Position numbers and translations under genes: made by a program. The notes under the pieces are model-generated. The model was not told the DNA's origin and did no database searches. It saw only the letters and a list, made by a program, of their open reading frames with translations. Positions 16,967-24,535 of a stretch of 33,799 nucleotides of DNA are shown here, in pieces. Source of the stretch: an uncultured bacterium (GTDB lineage Bacteria; Vulcanimicrobiota; CADAWZ01); contig CADASF010000046.1 in NCBI GenBank assembly GCA_902790465.1, positions 1 through 33,799 of the forward strand, written 5' to 3'. How positions within the stretch are numbered: the stretch's first letter is position 1; each line of letters begins with the position of its first letter.

Positions 16967-19900
16967 ATGGCAAGTAAAGAGTTTGAAATGTTTGTAGAAC
17001 AGGCAGATCGGCTTGCTTCACAAGGTAGGTTGGAAGAAGCTGTTGATATGTATCAACGTGCTCTTTCAATCGAACCAAATGATGTGGCAGTTAGGCATAA
17101 TGTCATTAATATTTATATAAAAAGTGGTGAATTTGAACCAGCCGTTTCTGAATATCTTCAATGGGCAAAAGTGTGTCAAGAAAATGGCTTGATAGACGAT
17201 GCTATTGCTGTCTATAATGAACTTAATGATTTGGAAAATCAAGTTTCTAAAAAAAGTTTCATGATGGGACAGAGAAGTGCTGTTGGAGATATAATAAAAG
17301 AACTGGTTGGAAGAGTTAGACCTGATGTTTATTACAATGTTGGAGTTCTACTCCAAGCAAAGGGTTTAATAGACAGTTCAATCGTTTATTTAAAGGCTTG
17401 CTTAGAACTTTCTCCGCCAGATTCTACTGCTCGTGTGCACATGGTTCTTGGTCAGGCATATATGAAAAAAGGTATGGACAGAGAAGCTATTGGAGAGTTT
17501 CAAGAAGTTGTAAGACTTGCTCCAATGGATGCTGCTTATGCCTATGAAATGCTTGGAGAAATATTCATTAGAGGTGGAAGAACTCCTAATAGCACTGTTA
17601 ATTGGTTTAGAAGTGCAAGCGAACTTTATTTAAAAAATAGTCAAATTCTTGATGCCATAAGAGTTTTTGAGCGTATATTGAATTTTGATGCAAGAAATAA
17701 AGATGTTCTTACTGCTCTTTCAGAGATTTATTCTCAGAGAGGACAAATAGATAAATCTATAGATGTTTGTTTGAAACTTGCTAAAATTTATGAAGATGAG
17801 GGGCTTTTCGATAAAGTTGAGGCTATGTATGAGCAACTTACAGAATGGGCTCCAGATAATTTAGATTTCAGACAAAAGTTAATTGATATTTACCGTAAAA
17901 TATTAAATGCAGACCCTGGAAATTTAATTGCAAGACACAAACTCATAAGTATTTTCCTAAATAATGGTTCTACTGAAGAAGCTATTCCAGAATTTCTTCT
18001 TTTGGCTTCTACATATCTTGAAAAAGGTATGTTCCAAGAGGGAATTTCTGTCTGTGAGAAAATGCTTGACATAGACCCAGAGAACTTAAAGGCAAATGAG
18101 ACATTGGGAGAAATTTATTTTAGAGAGGGAGATAGTGATAGAGCTCTCGATCAATTTCTCCATGTTGTTAAGTTGCTTAGAGACCGTGGAGATACAGAAG
18201 CAGCAGATCAGTTAAATAAAGACCTTGTAAAGAGATTTCCACAACAGATAGAGATTTATTACCAACAGGCAATAGAAGAAAAGGAAAAAGGTAATTTTAC
18301 AAGTGCACTTTCAATTCTTGATTCTCTTATAAAAGATAATCCACAATATAAGCAGGCCATGTTTGCAAGAGCTGATGTTTTTGTCAAACAAAATAAATGG
18401 GATGAAGCATTTGCTCAGTATAATGAGATACTTGCAATAGACCCTAATTATATTGAAGTCAGAAAGATTTTGCTTGAAAAATATCTTGCAGATGGTGACT
18501 TGGATAAGGCTCTTGCTGAAAGCAATGAAATGGCATTGAGACTCTTTAATAAGGGTGATTATAGAGAAAGTGAAAATCTCTATAGGAGAATGTTGACTTA
18601 TTTGCCAGATGATCCTGAAATAAGAGAGAAAATATGTGAAGTTCAATCTGAAAGAGGACATATAGAAAAAGCTATGTCTGGCTATCTCATAATATATGAG
18701 ATATATTTCCGCAAAAATGATATTCAGCATGCCATAGATATATGTAATAAAATTTTGAAATTAAGTCCTGAAAATGTTTTTGCAAAGAGAAAACTTGCTG
18801 ATTTATATAAAAATTCAGATCCTAAAAAGGCTGTCGAAATTTATTCTGATGTGGCTAATTTCTATATGGATAAAAAACTTGAAAAGCCAGCAGCAGATAT
18901 TTTTGGAGAAATTCTTGAGATATCGCCAGAAGAAAATGATATAAGACAGAAATTAATAGGTATTTATATTAAGCAGGTAAGATTTGAAGAAGCAACTTCA
19001 CATTATAGATATCTTTTGATGGATTATCTAAAAATAGGAAATTATCCAAAAGCTCGTGAAACTGTAAAAGATATAATAGCACTTCAACCTTTCGATCTTG
19101 CAATGAGAGAAGAACTTGGAGCTATATATATTGATTATAATCTTCTCAGTGAAGCTATGGAAATTTTTGAGGAACTCGTTCATGGTTATACAGAAAAAGG
19201 CGATTCTCAAAAAGTTATAGATTTGAATTTGAAATTAGAACAACTTGCTTCTAAGCAGAAAAATCGTTCTCTTGCTTGGGATTATTCTATTAAAGCAGCT
19301 GAATTATATTATAAAGATGAAAAGTATGACGAAGCTACTGAAAAATATTTGTCAACTCTAAAACAGATGATAGAATATGATGAATATGATAGGGAAGCTG
19401 TTGTTTTTGATAGTTTAATAGGTATATATAAATTTAGAGATAATATTGATGAAGGTATTGCTAAATTAGATTCTATTGCACATGAATTTATAGAATCTGG
19501 TGATATTGATAAAAGTCTTGTACTTTTTGAGCAGATTGAAAAAGTTTATGAGAATAATAAGGAATTTGAAAAAGCTCTTAAAGTTCTTGATTTCTTATCA
19601 TCACATTATGAGGAACTTGGAGATATTTCTGAATCACTCAGAGTAAGACAATCTATGAGTGATCTATACTTCAATCTTGATAAGAATGATGGTAATAGAA
19701 AAGATGATATTGTAGAGAATTACTTTACAATGATAGACTTGGCTTTGAAGAGAGATATGCCTTCTGAAGCATGTACATATTATGATGAGATAGATAAGAT
19801 TAAACCAAATGATTCACCTTCTGTTTTGAGAATGGCTCAAATATTGTTTAATGCAAACTTTATGAATGAGAGTCTTCCATTCTTTGAGAGACTTTTGGAA

Positions 19901-20440
19901 ATCGATCCTAACTCCCATGAGGCAATGTCTCATTTGGCTATAATTCATGCCAATAATTCAAATTATGATCAGGCTATAGTTTATGCTTCTAAGATATTGA
20001 CAATAGGAAATATCGCTTCTGTGATAAAAGAATATCGCAAAATGGTATTTGAAAATTCTTCTGAGGGAGAAGCTCACATGAATTTAGGTAAATTTTATGA
20101 AGCACTTGGATTCCCAGAAGAAGCTGTTGCAGAATATAATGAAGCCACTAAGACTGAGAATAGTAAAGTTGAAGCTCAGAATCAAATTGGATCAATATTC
20201 CTCAAACAAAAATTTTATAATCTTGCTATATCTCAATTCCAAAATATTTTGGCTGAGGGAATTGATGATGAAGAGAGAGAACAAGCAACAAGATATAATC
20301 TCGCAGAAGCATTCTTTTGCCAAGAACAATATGAAGAGGCACTTACAATGTATGAAGAATGTTATGCAGTTGATATCAGTTATAGAGATGTTGAAGAGAA
20401 GATCGCTAAACTTGTTGAAATGATAGAAGGAAATAATTGA
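16967..20440 (+). CDS. Large TPR-repeat protein
   Basis: A 1,157-residue protein made almost wholly of TPR-like helix pairs from end to end, for example GRLEEAVDMYQRALSIEPND near the N-terminus and QYEEALTMYEECYAVD near the C-terminus. No enzyme motif, signal peptide or membrane span is seen. The start is ATG 16967, six bases after GGAGG; an earlier in-frame ATG at 16937 lacks a site. It lies 73 bases after the giant TPR gene on the same strand, and the two N-termini are similar (a short lead followed at once by the first TPR), so they are probably diverged paralogues. It lacks the FG-rich insert. A superhelical scaffold that binds extended peptides is the expected role; partners are unknown, with its own cluster as the obvious candidates. 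Confidence 0.92.
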   Translation: MASKEFEMFVEQADRLASQGRLEEAVDMYQRALSIEPNDVAVRHNVINIYIKSGEFEPAVSEYLQWAKVCQENGLIDDAIAVYNELNDLENQVSKKSFMMGQRSAVGDIIKELVGRVRPDVYYNVGVLLQAKGLIDSSIVYLKACLELSPPDSTARVHMVLGQAYMKKGMDREAIGEFQEVVRLAPMDAAYAYEMLGEIFIRGGRTPNSTVNWFRSASELYLKNSQILDAIRVFERILNFDARNKDVLTALSEIYSQRGQIDKSIDVCLKLAKIYEDEGLFDKVEAMYEQLTEWAPDNLDFRQKLIDIYRKILNADPGNLIARHKLISIFLNNGSTEEAIPEFLLLASTYLEKGMFQEGISVCEKMLDIDPENLKANETLGEIYFREGDSDRALDQFLHVVKLLRDRGDTEAADQLNKDLVKRFPQQIEIYYQQAIEEKEKGNFTSALSILDSLIKDNPQYKQAMFARADVFVKQNKWDEAFAQYNEILAIDPNYIEVRKILLEKYLADGDLDKALAESNEMALRLFNKGDYRESENLYRRMLTYLPDDPEIREKICEVQSERGHIEKAMSGYLIIYEIYFRKNDIQHAIDICNKILKLSPENVFAKRKLADLYKNSDPKKAVEIYSDVANFYMDKKLEKPAADIFGEILEISPEENDIRQKLIGIYIKQVRFEEATSHYRYLLMDYLKIGNYPKARETVKDIIALQPFDLAMREELGAIYIDYNLLSEAMEIFEELVHGYTEKGDSQKVIDLNLKLEQLASKQKNRSLAWDYSIKAAELYYKDEKYDEATEKYLSTLKQMIEYDEYDREAVVFDSLIGIYKFRDNIDEGIAKLDSIAHEFIESGDIDKSLVLFEQIEKVYENNKEFEKALKVLDFLSSHYEELGDISESLRVRQSMSDLYFNLDKNDGNRKDDIVENYFTMIDLALKRDMPSEACTYYDEIDKIKPNDSPSVLRMAQILFNANFMNESLPFFERLLEIDPNSHEAMSHLAIIHANNSNYDQAIVYASKILTIGNIASVIKEYRKMVFENSSEGEAHMNLGKFYEALGFPEEAVAEYNEATKTENSKVEAQNQIGSIFLKQKFYNLAISQFQNILAEGIDDEEREQATRYNLAEAFFCQEQYEEALTMYEECYAVDISYRDVEEKIAKLVEMIEGNN

Positions 20441-20471
20441 TAGAATATAATTTATATTTTGGGGTTATTTT

Positions 20472-20630
20472 ATGTCATCTTTTTTTGATTTCTTTTTTAG
20501 TTGGAATGCGAGCATTGTTTTTTCTGTTATTTTGATCTTGTTGTTTGTCTGGGAATTTCTTGATAAAAATTCTTCTGAGAAAAAGATTGATGATACAGAG
20601 AAAAAAGATCCGTTCGGACTTTTAAATTGA
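20472..20630 (+). CDS. Small single-span membrane protein (52 residues)
   Basis: A short gene between the second TPR gene and the PATAN-like gene. ATG 20472 follows a GGGG site (20461-20464) at a normal distance, and the frame ends with TGA at 20628-20630. The N-terminus is short and aromatic (MSSFFDFFFSWN). One strongly hydrophobic segment (about residues 13-30, core IVFSVILILLFVWEFL) is followed by a charged cytoplasmic-type tail rich in Lys, Asp and Glu that ends DPFGLLN. The arrangement looks like a signal-anchor with a protein-binding tail. The terminal DPFG recalls the SDPFG motifs in the giant TPR protein (14026-14095), which could be chance. Spacing (31 bases after the TPR stop, 34 before the next GTG) supports membership of the same operon. 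I recognise no family. Confidence 0.75.
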   Translation: MSSFFDFFFSWNASIVFSVILILLFVWEFLDKNSSEKKIDDTEKKDPFGLLN

Positions 20631-20664
20631 TAATTTTGATTTGTATTTGTCTGGAGGGTATAAA

Positions 20665-21567
20665 GTGAATTTACCAAAAGGAAATAAGTTGTTTGAAAAA
20701 GTAGCACTTAATAGCAATGATATAAAAATTCTGACGGATAATCTCGCCAAAAATAAATTTTCTGGTTATATAAATTTGGAGATAAATACCGCCAATATGA
20801 GATGGAGAGGGATATTGTTTTATTCCCTTGGTTTGAATAAAACATCTTTTGAGATTGATAACAACAACAATTTTAAGTTGATGAAATCAGCTTCTCGAGT
20901 ATTGGGTAAGGTTAAAAATTCGGGAGCAGTTGTATCTGTTTATATTTTTTCTCCAAAGATTGTTGATGTTTTATCTAATTTTTATCTTTTTTCCGATATA
21001 GCCAATAGAGAGCCATTGAAAAGAAAAGAATTTGGAAAACTTTTAGATGAATGCAAAGATACTGGCATGTATAGTATTATGGAAATTGAGGCAAGAGGTT
21101 CTAAAAATCTTCTCGTAATGGAACAGGGAAATTTTATTTCAGACCCTTGTGCAGAGTATTTTGGTGATATTTTGACAAACCAAGAACAGATAGATGAATT
21201 TGTTGCATTTGTAACTACAAATGGTGGAACTATAACAAGGTCTGGAATAAATTTGGAAGATATGAGAAGAAAAGAAGCTGAAGCTCAGAGAATACTTCAA
21301 CTTGAAAAAGAGTTGGGAGTTATAGTAGCTGGTGGATTCTTTGCAAGTAATGATATAAAAATTGATGAAATTACTATTGGACAGTGGGGATTAGGAAAGA
21401 AAGCAGGAGTTGATATTGAGATAACAACTCATAAAGGTCTCATTACTACAACAAAATGTATTCCTGGAAAAGGAATGACTCAGGGAACTATTTCTATTCC
21501 ACAGGCATTTTGTAAGAGTTTGAATGTAAATAATGGAGAGTTGATTACTGTAAGACCGTTAATTTAA
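20665..21567 (+). CDS. Unknown protein with possible PATAN/DUF4388-like modules and C-terminal beta-barrel
   Basis: A 300-residue soluble protein. The start is GTG 20665, six bases after GGAGGG (20653-20658); the in-frame TTG at 20641 lacks a site. The first ~190 residues show two segments with the pattern of PATAN/DUF4388 modules: a FSGYINLEIN strand followed by RGILFYSLG, and a TGMYSIMEIEARG strand followed by LLVMEQGNFIS. A charged helix (about 205-225) links to a C-terminal ~80-residue beta-rich domain ending SIPQAFCKSLNVNNGELITV, which resembles AbrB or double-psi beta-barrel folds. These assignments are by eye and tentative. PATAN modules are typically protein-interaction parts of bacterial signalling proteins, and its place directly before two Roadblock genes supports a signalling role (inference). 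Confidence 0.8.
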   Translation: MNLPKGNKLFEKVALNSNDIKILTDNLAKNKFSGYINLEINTANMRWRGILFYSLGLNKTSFEIDNNNNFKLMKSASRVLGKVKNSGAVVSVYIFSPKIVDVLSNFYLFSDIANREPLKRKEFGKLLDECKDTGMYSIMEIEARGSKNLLVMEQGNFISDPCAEYFGDILTNQEQIDEFVAFVTTNGGTITRSGINLEDMRRKEAEAQRILQLEKELGVIVAGGFFASNDIKIDEITIGQWGLGKKAGVDIEITTHKGLITTTKCIPGKGMTQGTISIPQAFCKSLNVNNGELITVRPLI

Positions 21568-21603
21568 GATTGATATTTTATTTTTTTGATAGGAGAAAAT
21601 TTT

Positions 21604-21966
21604 ATGAATTCGATAAAAGATGCGTTAGATGCTCTTTGTAGGATAGATGGTGTTACTTATGCATCATTTGTCGATGCAGAAGGAGAGTTGATTGAGGCCT
21701 CTGGAGATGAACCTGAAAAGTTTTTAATGCCTGGAAGTTTTGTAAATGCTCTTAGAATGCTTTGCGAGCAGATAGACTCCCAATATCCAGTTGAAAATAT
21801 GAGTCAGTCTTATATTGAATTTGAAGATTTCAATTTTACCTGTGTTCCTATTGCAGAGTATTTTCTTTGTATAATAGCTTCTTCAGGTGTAAATTTAGGT
21901 CGTGTTAGACTTGAAATTAAAAAGAATAGAAAACATTTAGAAGCCGTTGTTTCTGTAAGTGAATAG
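21604..21966 (+). CDS. Roadblock/LC7-domain protein
   Basis: A 120-residue protein that is essentially one Roadblock/LC7 (MglB-like) domain: an N-terminal helix (IKDALDALCRIDGV), the strand ASFVDAEGELIEASG, a central helix containing FVNALRMLCEQID, then strands FEDFNFTCVPIAEYFLCIIA and a final helix after LGRVRLEI. ATG 21604 has AGGAG (21591-21595) eight bases upstream, ruling out the TTG at 21586. Bacterial Roadblock proteins dimerise and act on Ras-like small GTPases (MglB activates MglA); others serve as scaffolds. No GTPase is encoded in the window. It lies between the PATAN-like gene and a second, larger Roadblock gene, 36 bases from the first and 41 from the second, so all three are likely in one transcript. 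Confidence 0.8.
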   Translation: MNSIKDALDALCRIDGVTYASFVDAEGELIEASGDEPEKFLMPGSFVNALRMLCEQIDSQYPVENMSQSYIEFEDFNFTCVPIAEYFLCIIASSGVNLGRVRLEIKKNRKHLEAVVSVSE

Positions 21967-22007
21967 TATATAACATATTGTATTGTTCTATAAGAGGAGG
22001 TATTTCA

Positions 22008-23408
22008 ATGTCTAAAACGACTATTGAGCGGAAAATAGAAGCCTTGAAATCTTTACTTGATGAATATCCAAATGATCTTGAAACATTAGTTGCCTATGCT
22101 GAATATCAAATGAGATTTGGAAGTAGGCTTGAGGCACTTCAAACATATCAACATGCTTTATCAGTTGATAGTAATAGTTTTGAAGCTCGTTTGGGGCTTT
22201 CTGTGATTTATATGCACCATGGGCTTTATGAAGATGGTTTTTCTGAATTGATTAAAATTCTTAAATCTGATTCTAAAAATGTAGATGCAAGAATTTATTA
22301 TGATTATTTTGCATCTTTACATGAGCCTTCAAGAGATATATCAGATGAATATGCAAAGTTGCCTTTGTGTGAATATACTCTTAAAGATATTAGAGTAATA
22401 CAAGCACATTTTGATTCTTTAGATGAACTTTCTAAGTTGACCATTTCTGGCTTTGATGATTTGATTCAAGAGACAGATGGTGAGTTATTGTATGAATATG
22501 GTAAGGAAGTTGCTTTAAAGAGACATGAAGATATTGATATTTTTAAGAACCATCTTGTAAATTTAGAAGATAATATTTTAGATTCTATAAAAGAAATTAA
22601 AAGAGCTAAAAGAGAAAAAATTGAGAATTCTTTTCTTCAAGAAGAAAAGGTTAAGATGGAGGAAGAAGCTATTCGTCTTGAAGAGATAAGAAGAAAAGAA
22701 GAAGAAGAAAAGAGAAGACTTGAGGAAGAAATAAGACTAGCTCAGGAAGAAATTAGACGAGCTGAGGAAGAGAGACTAAGACTTGAAGAAGAGGCACGCA
22801 GAGCTGAGGAAGAAAGACTAAGAAGGGAAGAAGAAGAACGCAGAGCTGAAGAAGAAAGACTAAGAAGAGAAGAAGAAGAACGCAGAGCCGAAGAAGAGAG
22901 AATTAGGCTTGAAGAAGAGGCACGCAGAGCCGAAGAAGAGAGAATTAGAAGAGAAGAAGAAGAACGCAGAGCTGAAGAAGAGAGAATCAGAAGAGAAGAA
23001 GAAGAACGTAAAGCTGAAGAAATCAGACAGAAGATGGCAAAATATGACGATCTTAGACCAGCATTGTGTGAGGCCATGCAGACAATAGGAAAACACAGAG
23101 GAGTCAATTCTGTATTACTTATTGAGAGAGATGGTTTAGAGGTTGCCGCTATAAGTCCAGAACTTGATTATTCACTTTATCCTAAATTTACTTCTGAAGT
23201 TCTTGAATTGATTGATTCTCATTATTCTGCAGGTTCTCCATCTCCACTTTTATACGCTGTTCTTGAATATAAGGGTGGTCTTATTGCATTGAGAGTTGTA
23301 GCTTCGAATTATCTCCTTGCTGTAATTGCAGGTAGTTCTTCTAACTTTGGTGTTCTTCGTTATAGCATGGAAAAAGTCAGTGAGAGACTTTGTGAAATGC
23401 TTGATTAG
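22008..23408 (+). CDS. TPR - charged single alpha-helix - Roadblock fusion protein
   Basis: A 466-residue protein with three parts. Residues 1-120 form TPR-type helices (FGSRLEALQTYQHALSVDSN). A further helical region leads to about 205-345, an unbroken Glu/Arg/Lys-rich helix built of 14-residue units such as EERLRREEEERRAE; its alternating charge pattern suits a stable single alpha-helix rather than a conventional coiled coil, and would span roughly 20 nm if straight (0.15 nm per residue). The last ~120 residues are a second Roadblock domain (strands VNSVLLIERDGLEVAAIS and GGLIALRVVASNYLLAVIAG, final helix after FGVLRYS). ATG 22008 has GAGGAGG seven bases upstream. It is the last gene of the cluster. 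The helix would hold the Roadblock domain at a fixed distance from the TPR head (inference). Confidence 0.88.
   Translation: MSKTTIERKIEALKSLLDEYPNDLETLVAYAEYQMRFGSRLEALQTYQHALSVDSNSFEARLGLSVIYMHHGLYEDGFSELIKILKSDSKNVDARIYYDYFASLHEPSRDISDEYAKLPLCEYTLKDIRVIQAHFDSLDELSKLTISGFDDLIQETDGELLYEYGKEVALKRHEDIDIFKNHLVNLEDNILDSIKEIKRAKREKIENSFLQEEKVKMEEEAIRLEEIRRKEEEEKRRLEEEIRLAQEEIRRAEEERLRLEEEARRAEEERLRREEEERRAEEERLRREEEERRAEEERIRLEEEARRAEEERIRREEEERRAEEERIRREEEERKAEEIRQKMAKYDDLRPALCEAMQTIGKHRGVNSVLLIERDGLEVAAISPELDYSLYPKFTSEVLELIDSHYSAGSPSPLLYAVLEYKGGLIALRVVASNYLLAVIAGSSSNFGVLRYSMEKVSERLCEMLD
22660..23028 (+). repeat. 42-bp tandem repeats encoding the charged helix
   Basis: In-frame units of 42 bp encode variants of EERIRREEEERRAE. 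They are purine-rich on the plus strand and homogenised in blocks (alternating LEEEARRAE and REEEERRAE forms), indicating growth by tandem duplication. Antisense serine-rich open frames here are by-products. Confidence 0.85.
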
Positions 23409-23516
23409 AAATCATAGTTTTTAAAAGTTTGTTTATATAATAGAATTTATAGATAAGATTTTAGGTACTTTATAAAAAAAATGTTTAGACTTAATTGCTC
23501 TTTTATCCATTTAGTC

Positions 23517-23545
23517 TTGACATCTTGATTATTTTGTACTAAAAT
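23517..23545 (+). promoter_or_regulatory. Near-consensus housekeeping promoter of rplM-rpsI
   Basis: TTGACA (23517-23522) and TAAAAT (23540-23545) are separated by exactly 17 bases, close to the ideal for the primary sigma factor. Transcription should begin near 23552, giving a leader of about 50 bases before the TTG start of rplM. The preceding ~100 bases after the Roadblock gene are AT-rich without a clear terminator. Confidence 0.88.
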
Positions 23546-23601
23546 AGTAACGCTGTAAAATTAAGGACAGTAAAAAATTAGAATTATTGGAGGGGTTTTC
23601 T

Positions 23602-24030
23602 TTGAGTACTCCTGTTGTTAAAGAACAAGATGTTAAAAAGAATTGGTATGTTATAGATGCAACCGACAAAGTAATTGGTAGATTAGCAGTAGAGGTTGCT
23701 CGTATATTGACCGGTAAAAAGAAACCTGAATATGTAGATTATATTGATGTTGGCGATTTTGTTGTAATCGTAAATGCTGAAAAAGTAAAATTTACAGGCA
23801 ACAAATGGAATGATAAGAAATATTATCGTCATAGTGGTTATCCCGGAGGACTTACCGAAGTTGTAGCAAAGGATATGCTTGCAAAGCATCCTGAGAGAAT
23901 TATCATTAATGCTGTAAAAGGTATGCTTCCTAAAAATAAGCTTCGTGCTTTGAGACTTAAAAAGATGAAAGTCTATACAGGTGCAGAGCATCCTCATGCA
24001 GCTCAGAAGCCAGAAAAAATTGAGTTATAA
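23602..24030 (+). CDS. rplM: 50S ribosomal protein L13
   Basis: A 142-residue protein of normal family length. Typical L13 features are seen: WYVIDATDKVIGRLAVEVA near the N-terminus, a GKKKPEYVDYIDVGDFVVIV core, YYRHSGYPGG, and the late KNKLRALRLKKMKVYTGAEH-type segment followed by HPHAAQKPE. The start is TTG 23602, placed six bases after GGAGGGG (23589-23595); an in-frame TTG at 23587 overlaps that site and is rejected. It sits behind the near-consensus promoter at 23517 and is followed 20 bases later by rpsI, the usual pairing. L13 is an early-assembling large-subunit protein. Confidence 0.97.
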   Translation: MSTPVVKEQDVKKNWYVIDATDKVIGRLAVEVARILTGKKKPEYVDYIDVGDFVVIVNAEKVKFTGNKWNDKKYYRHSGYPGGLTEVVAKDMLAKHPERIIINAVKGMLPKNKLRALRLKKMKVYTGAEHPHAAQKPEKIEL

Positions 24031-24050
24031 GGATTTTGGAGGATATTTAA

Positions 24051-24465
24051 GTGCCTAAAACTAAAAGTTTGCAGAAAGCTGTTTCATATTATGCAACTGG
24101 CAGAAGAAAAACCGCTGTTGCAAGAGTTTGGATAACTCCTGGGAAAAGGTTCTATTGTCATCAATAATAGACCATTGGAGACATATTTTGGTCGTAAGGT
24201 AATGGAACTTCAAGTTCGTAAACCTCTCGAACTCGTTGGACTTCAAGGTAAGTTTGATGTAGTAGCAACTTCTGTCGGAGGTGGTATCTCTGGACAGGCT
24301 GGAGCTGTTCGTCATGGTATTTCAAGAGCTCTCGTAGGTTTTGATGAATCTCTTCGTACTATTCTCAAAAAAGATGGTCTTTTAACAAGAGACCCAAGAG
24401 AAAAAGAGAGAAAGAAATATGGTCGTAAGAGAGCAAGAAAAGGATTCCAGTGGACAAAACGTTAA
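24051..24465 (+). CDS. rpsI: 30S ribosomal protein S9, interrupted by a one-base frameshift
   Basis: GTG 24051 follows GGAGGA (24038-24043) by seven bases. The first part reads MPKTKSLQKAVSYYATGRRK and then TAVARVWITPGK, clearly S9. At GGGAAAAGG (24141-24149) there is one base too many: the next codons give RFYCHQ and two stops. Removing one A from 24144-24147 restores TPGKGSIVINNRPLETYFG and a full 137-residue S9 ending in the conserved KGFQWTKR tail, which normally reaches the ribosomal P site. Everything else is intact, and S9 is essential or nearly so in most bacteria. The likeliest explanation is a homopolymer sequencing or assembly error; a genuine +1 programmed frameshift is possible but has no known precedent in this gene. 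Confidence 0.93.
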
Positions 24466-24496
24466 TCGTTTTTCTATAAAGATTTCTTTATCAATT

Positions 24497-24535
24497 ACAT
24501 CCCTCATCTGTAAAGATGGGGGTGTTTTTGTTTTA
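24497..24535 (+). terminator. Intrinsic terminator after rpsI
   Basis: ACATCCCTCATC (24497-24508) pairs with GATGGGGGTGT (24515-24525) around a TGTAAA loop, with one bulged T and one G-U pair, followed by a T-rich run (TTTTTGTTTT). It lies about 30 bases after the rpsI stop and just before the ribosome binding site of the aminotransferase gene. Confidence 0.85.

Noticed and set aside
20465-20707. Minus-strand open frame of about 80 codons overlapping the 52-residue membrane protein
   Set aside because: It has no ribosome binding site, lies antisense within a plus-strand operon and has low-complexity composition. The plus-strand frame is better supported.
22742-23107. Serine-rich minus-strand open frames over the charged-helix repeats
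   Set aside because: They are mirror images of the GAA/AGA-rich coding strand and have no initiation signals.
24051-24170. Programmed frameshifting or a separate short gene in place of the rpsI 5' part
   Set aside because: Both halves match S9 end to end once a single base is removed. The shift site has no stimulatory structure that I can see, and a truncated S9 would not be functional.
24419-24535. Start of the aminotransferase gene at the open frame's first ATG (24419)
   Set aside because: It lies inside rpsI and would make the protein read through the terminator hairpin. Homology begins only near 24598.
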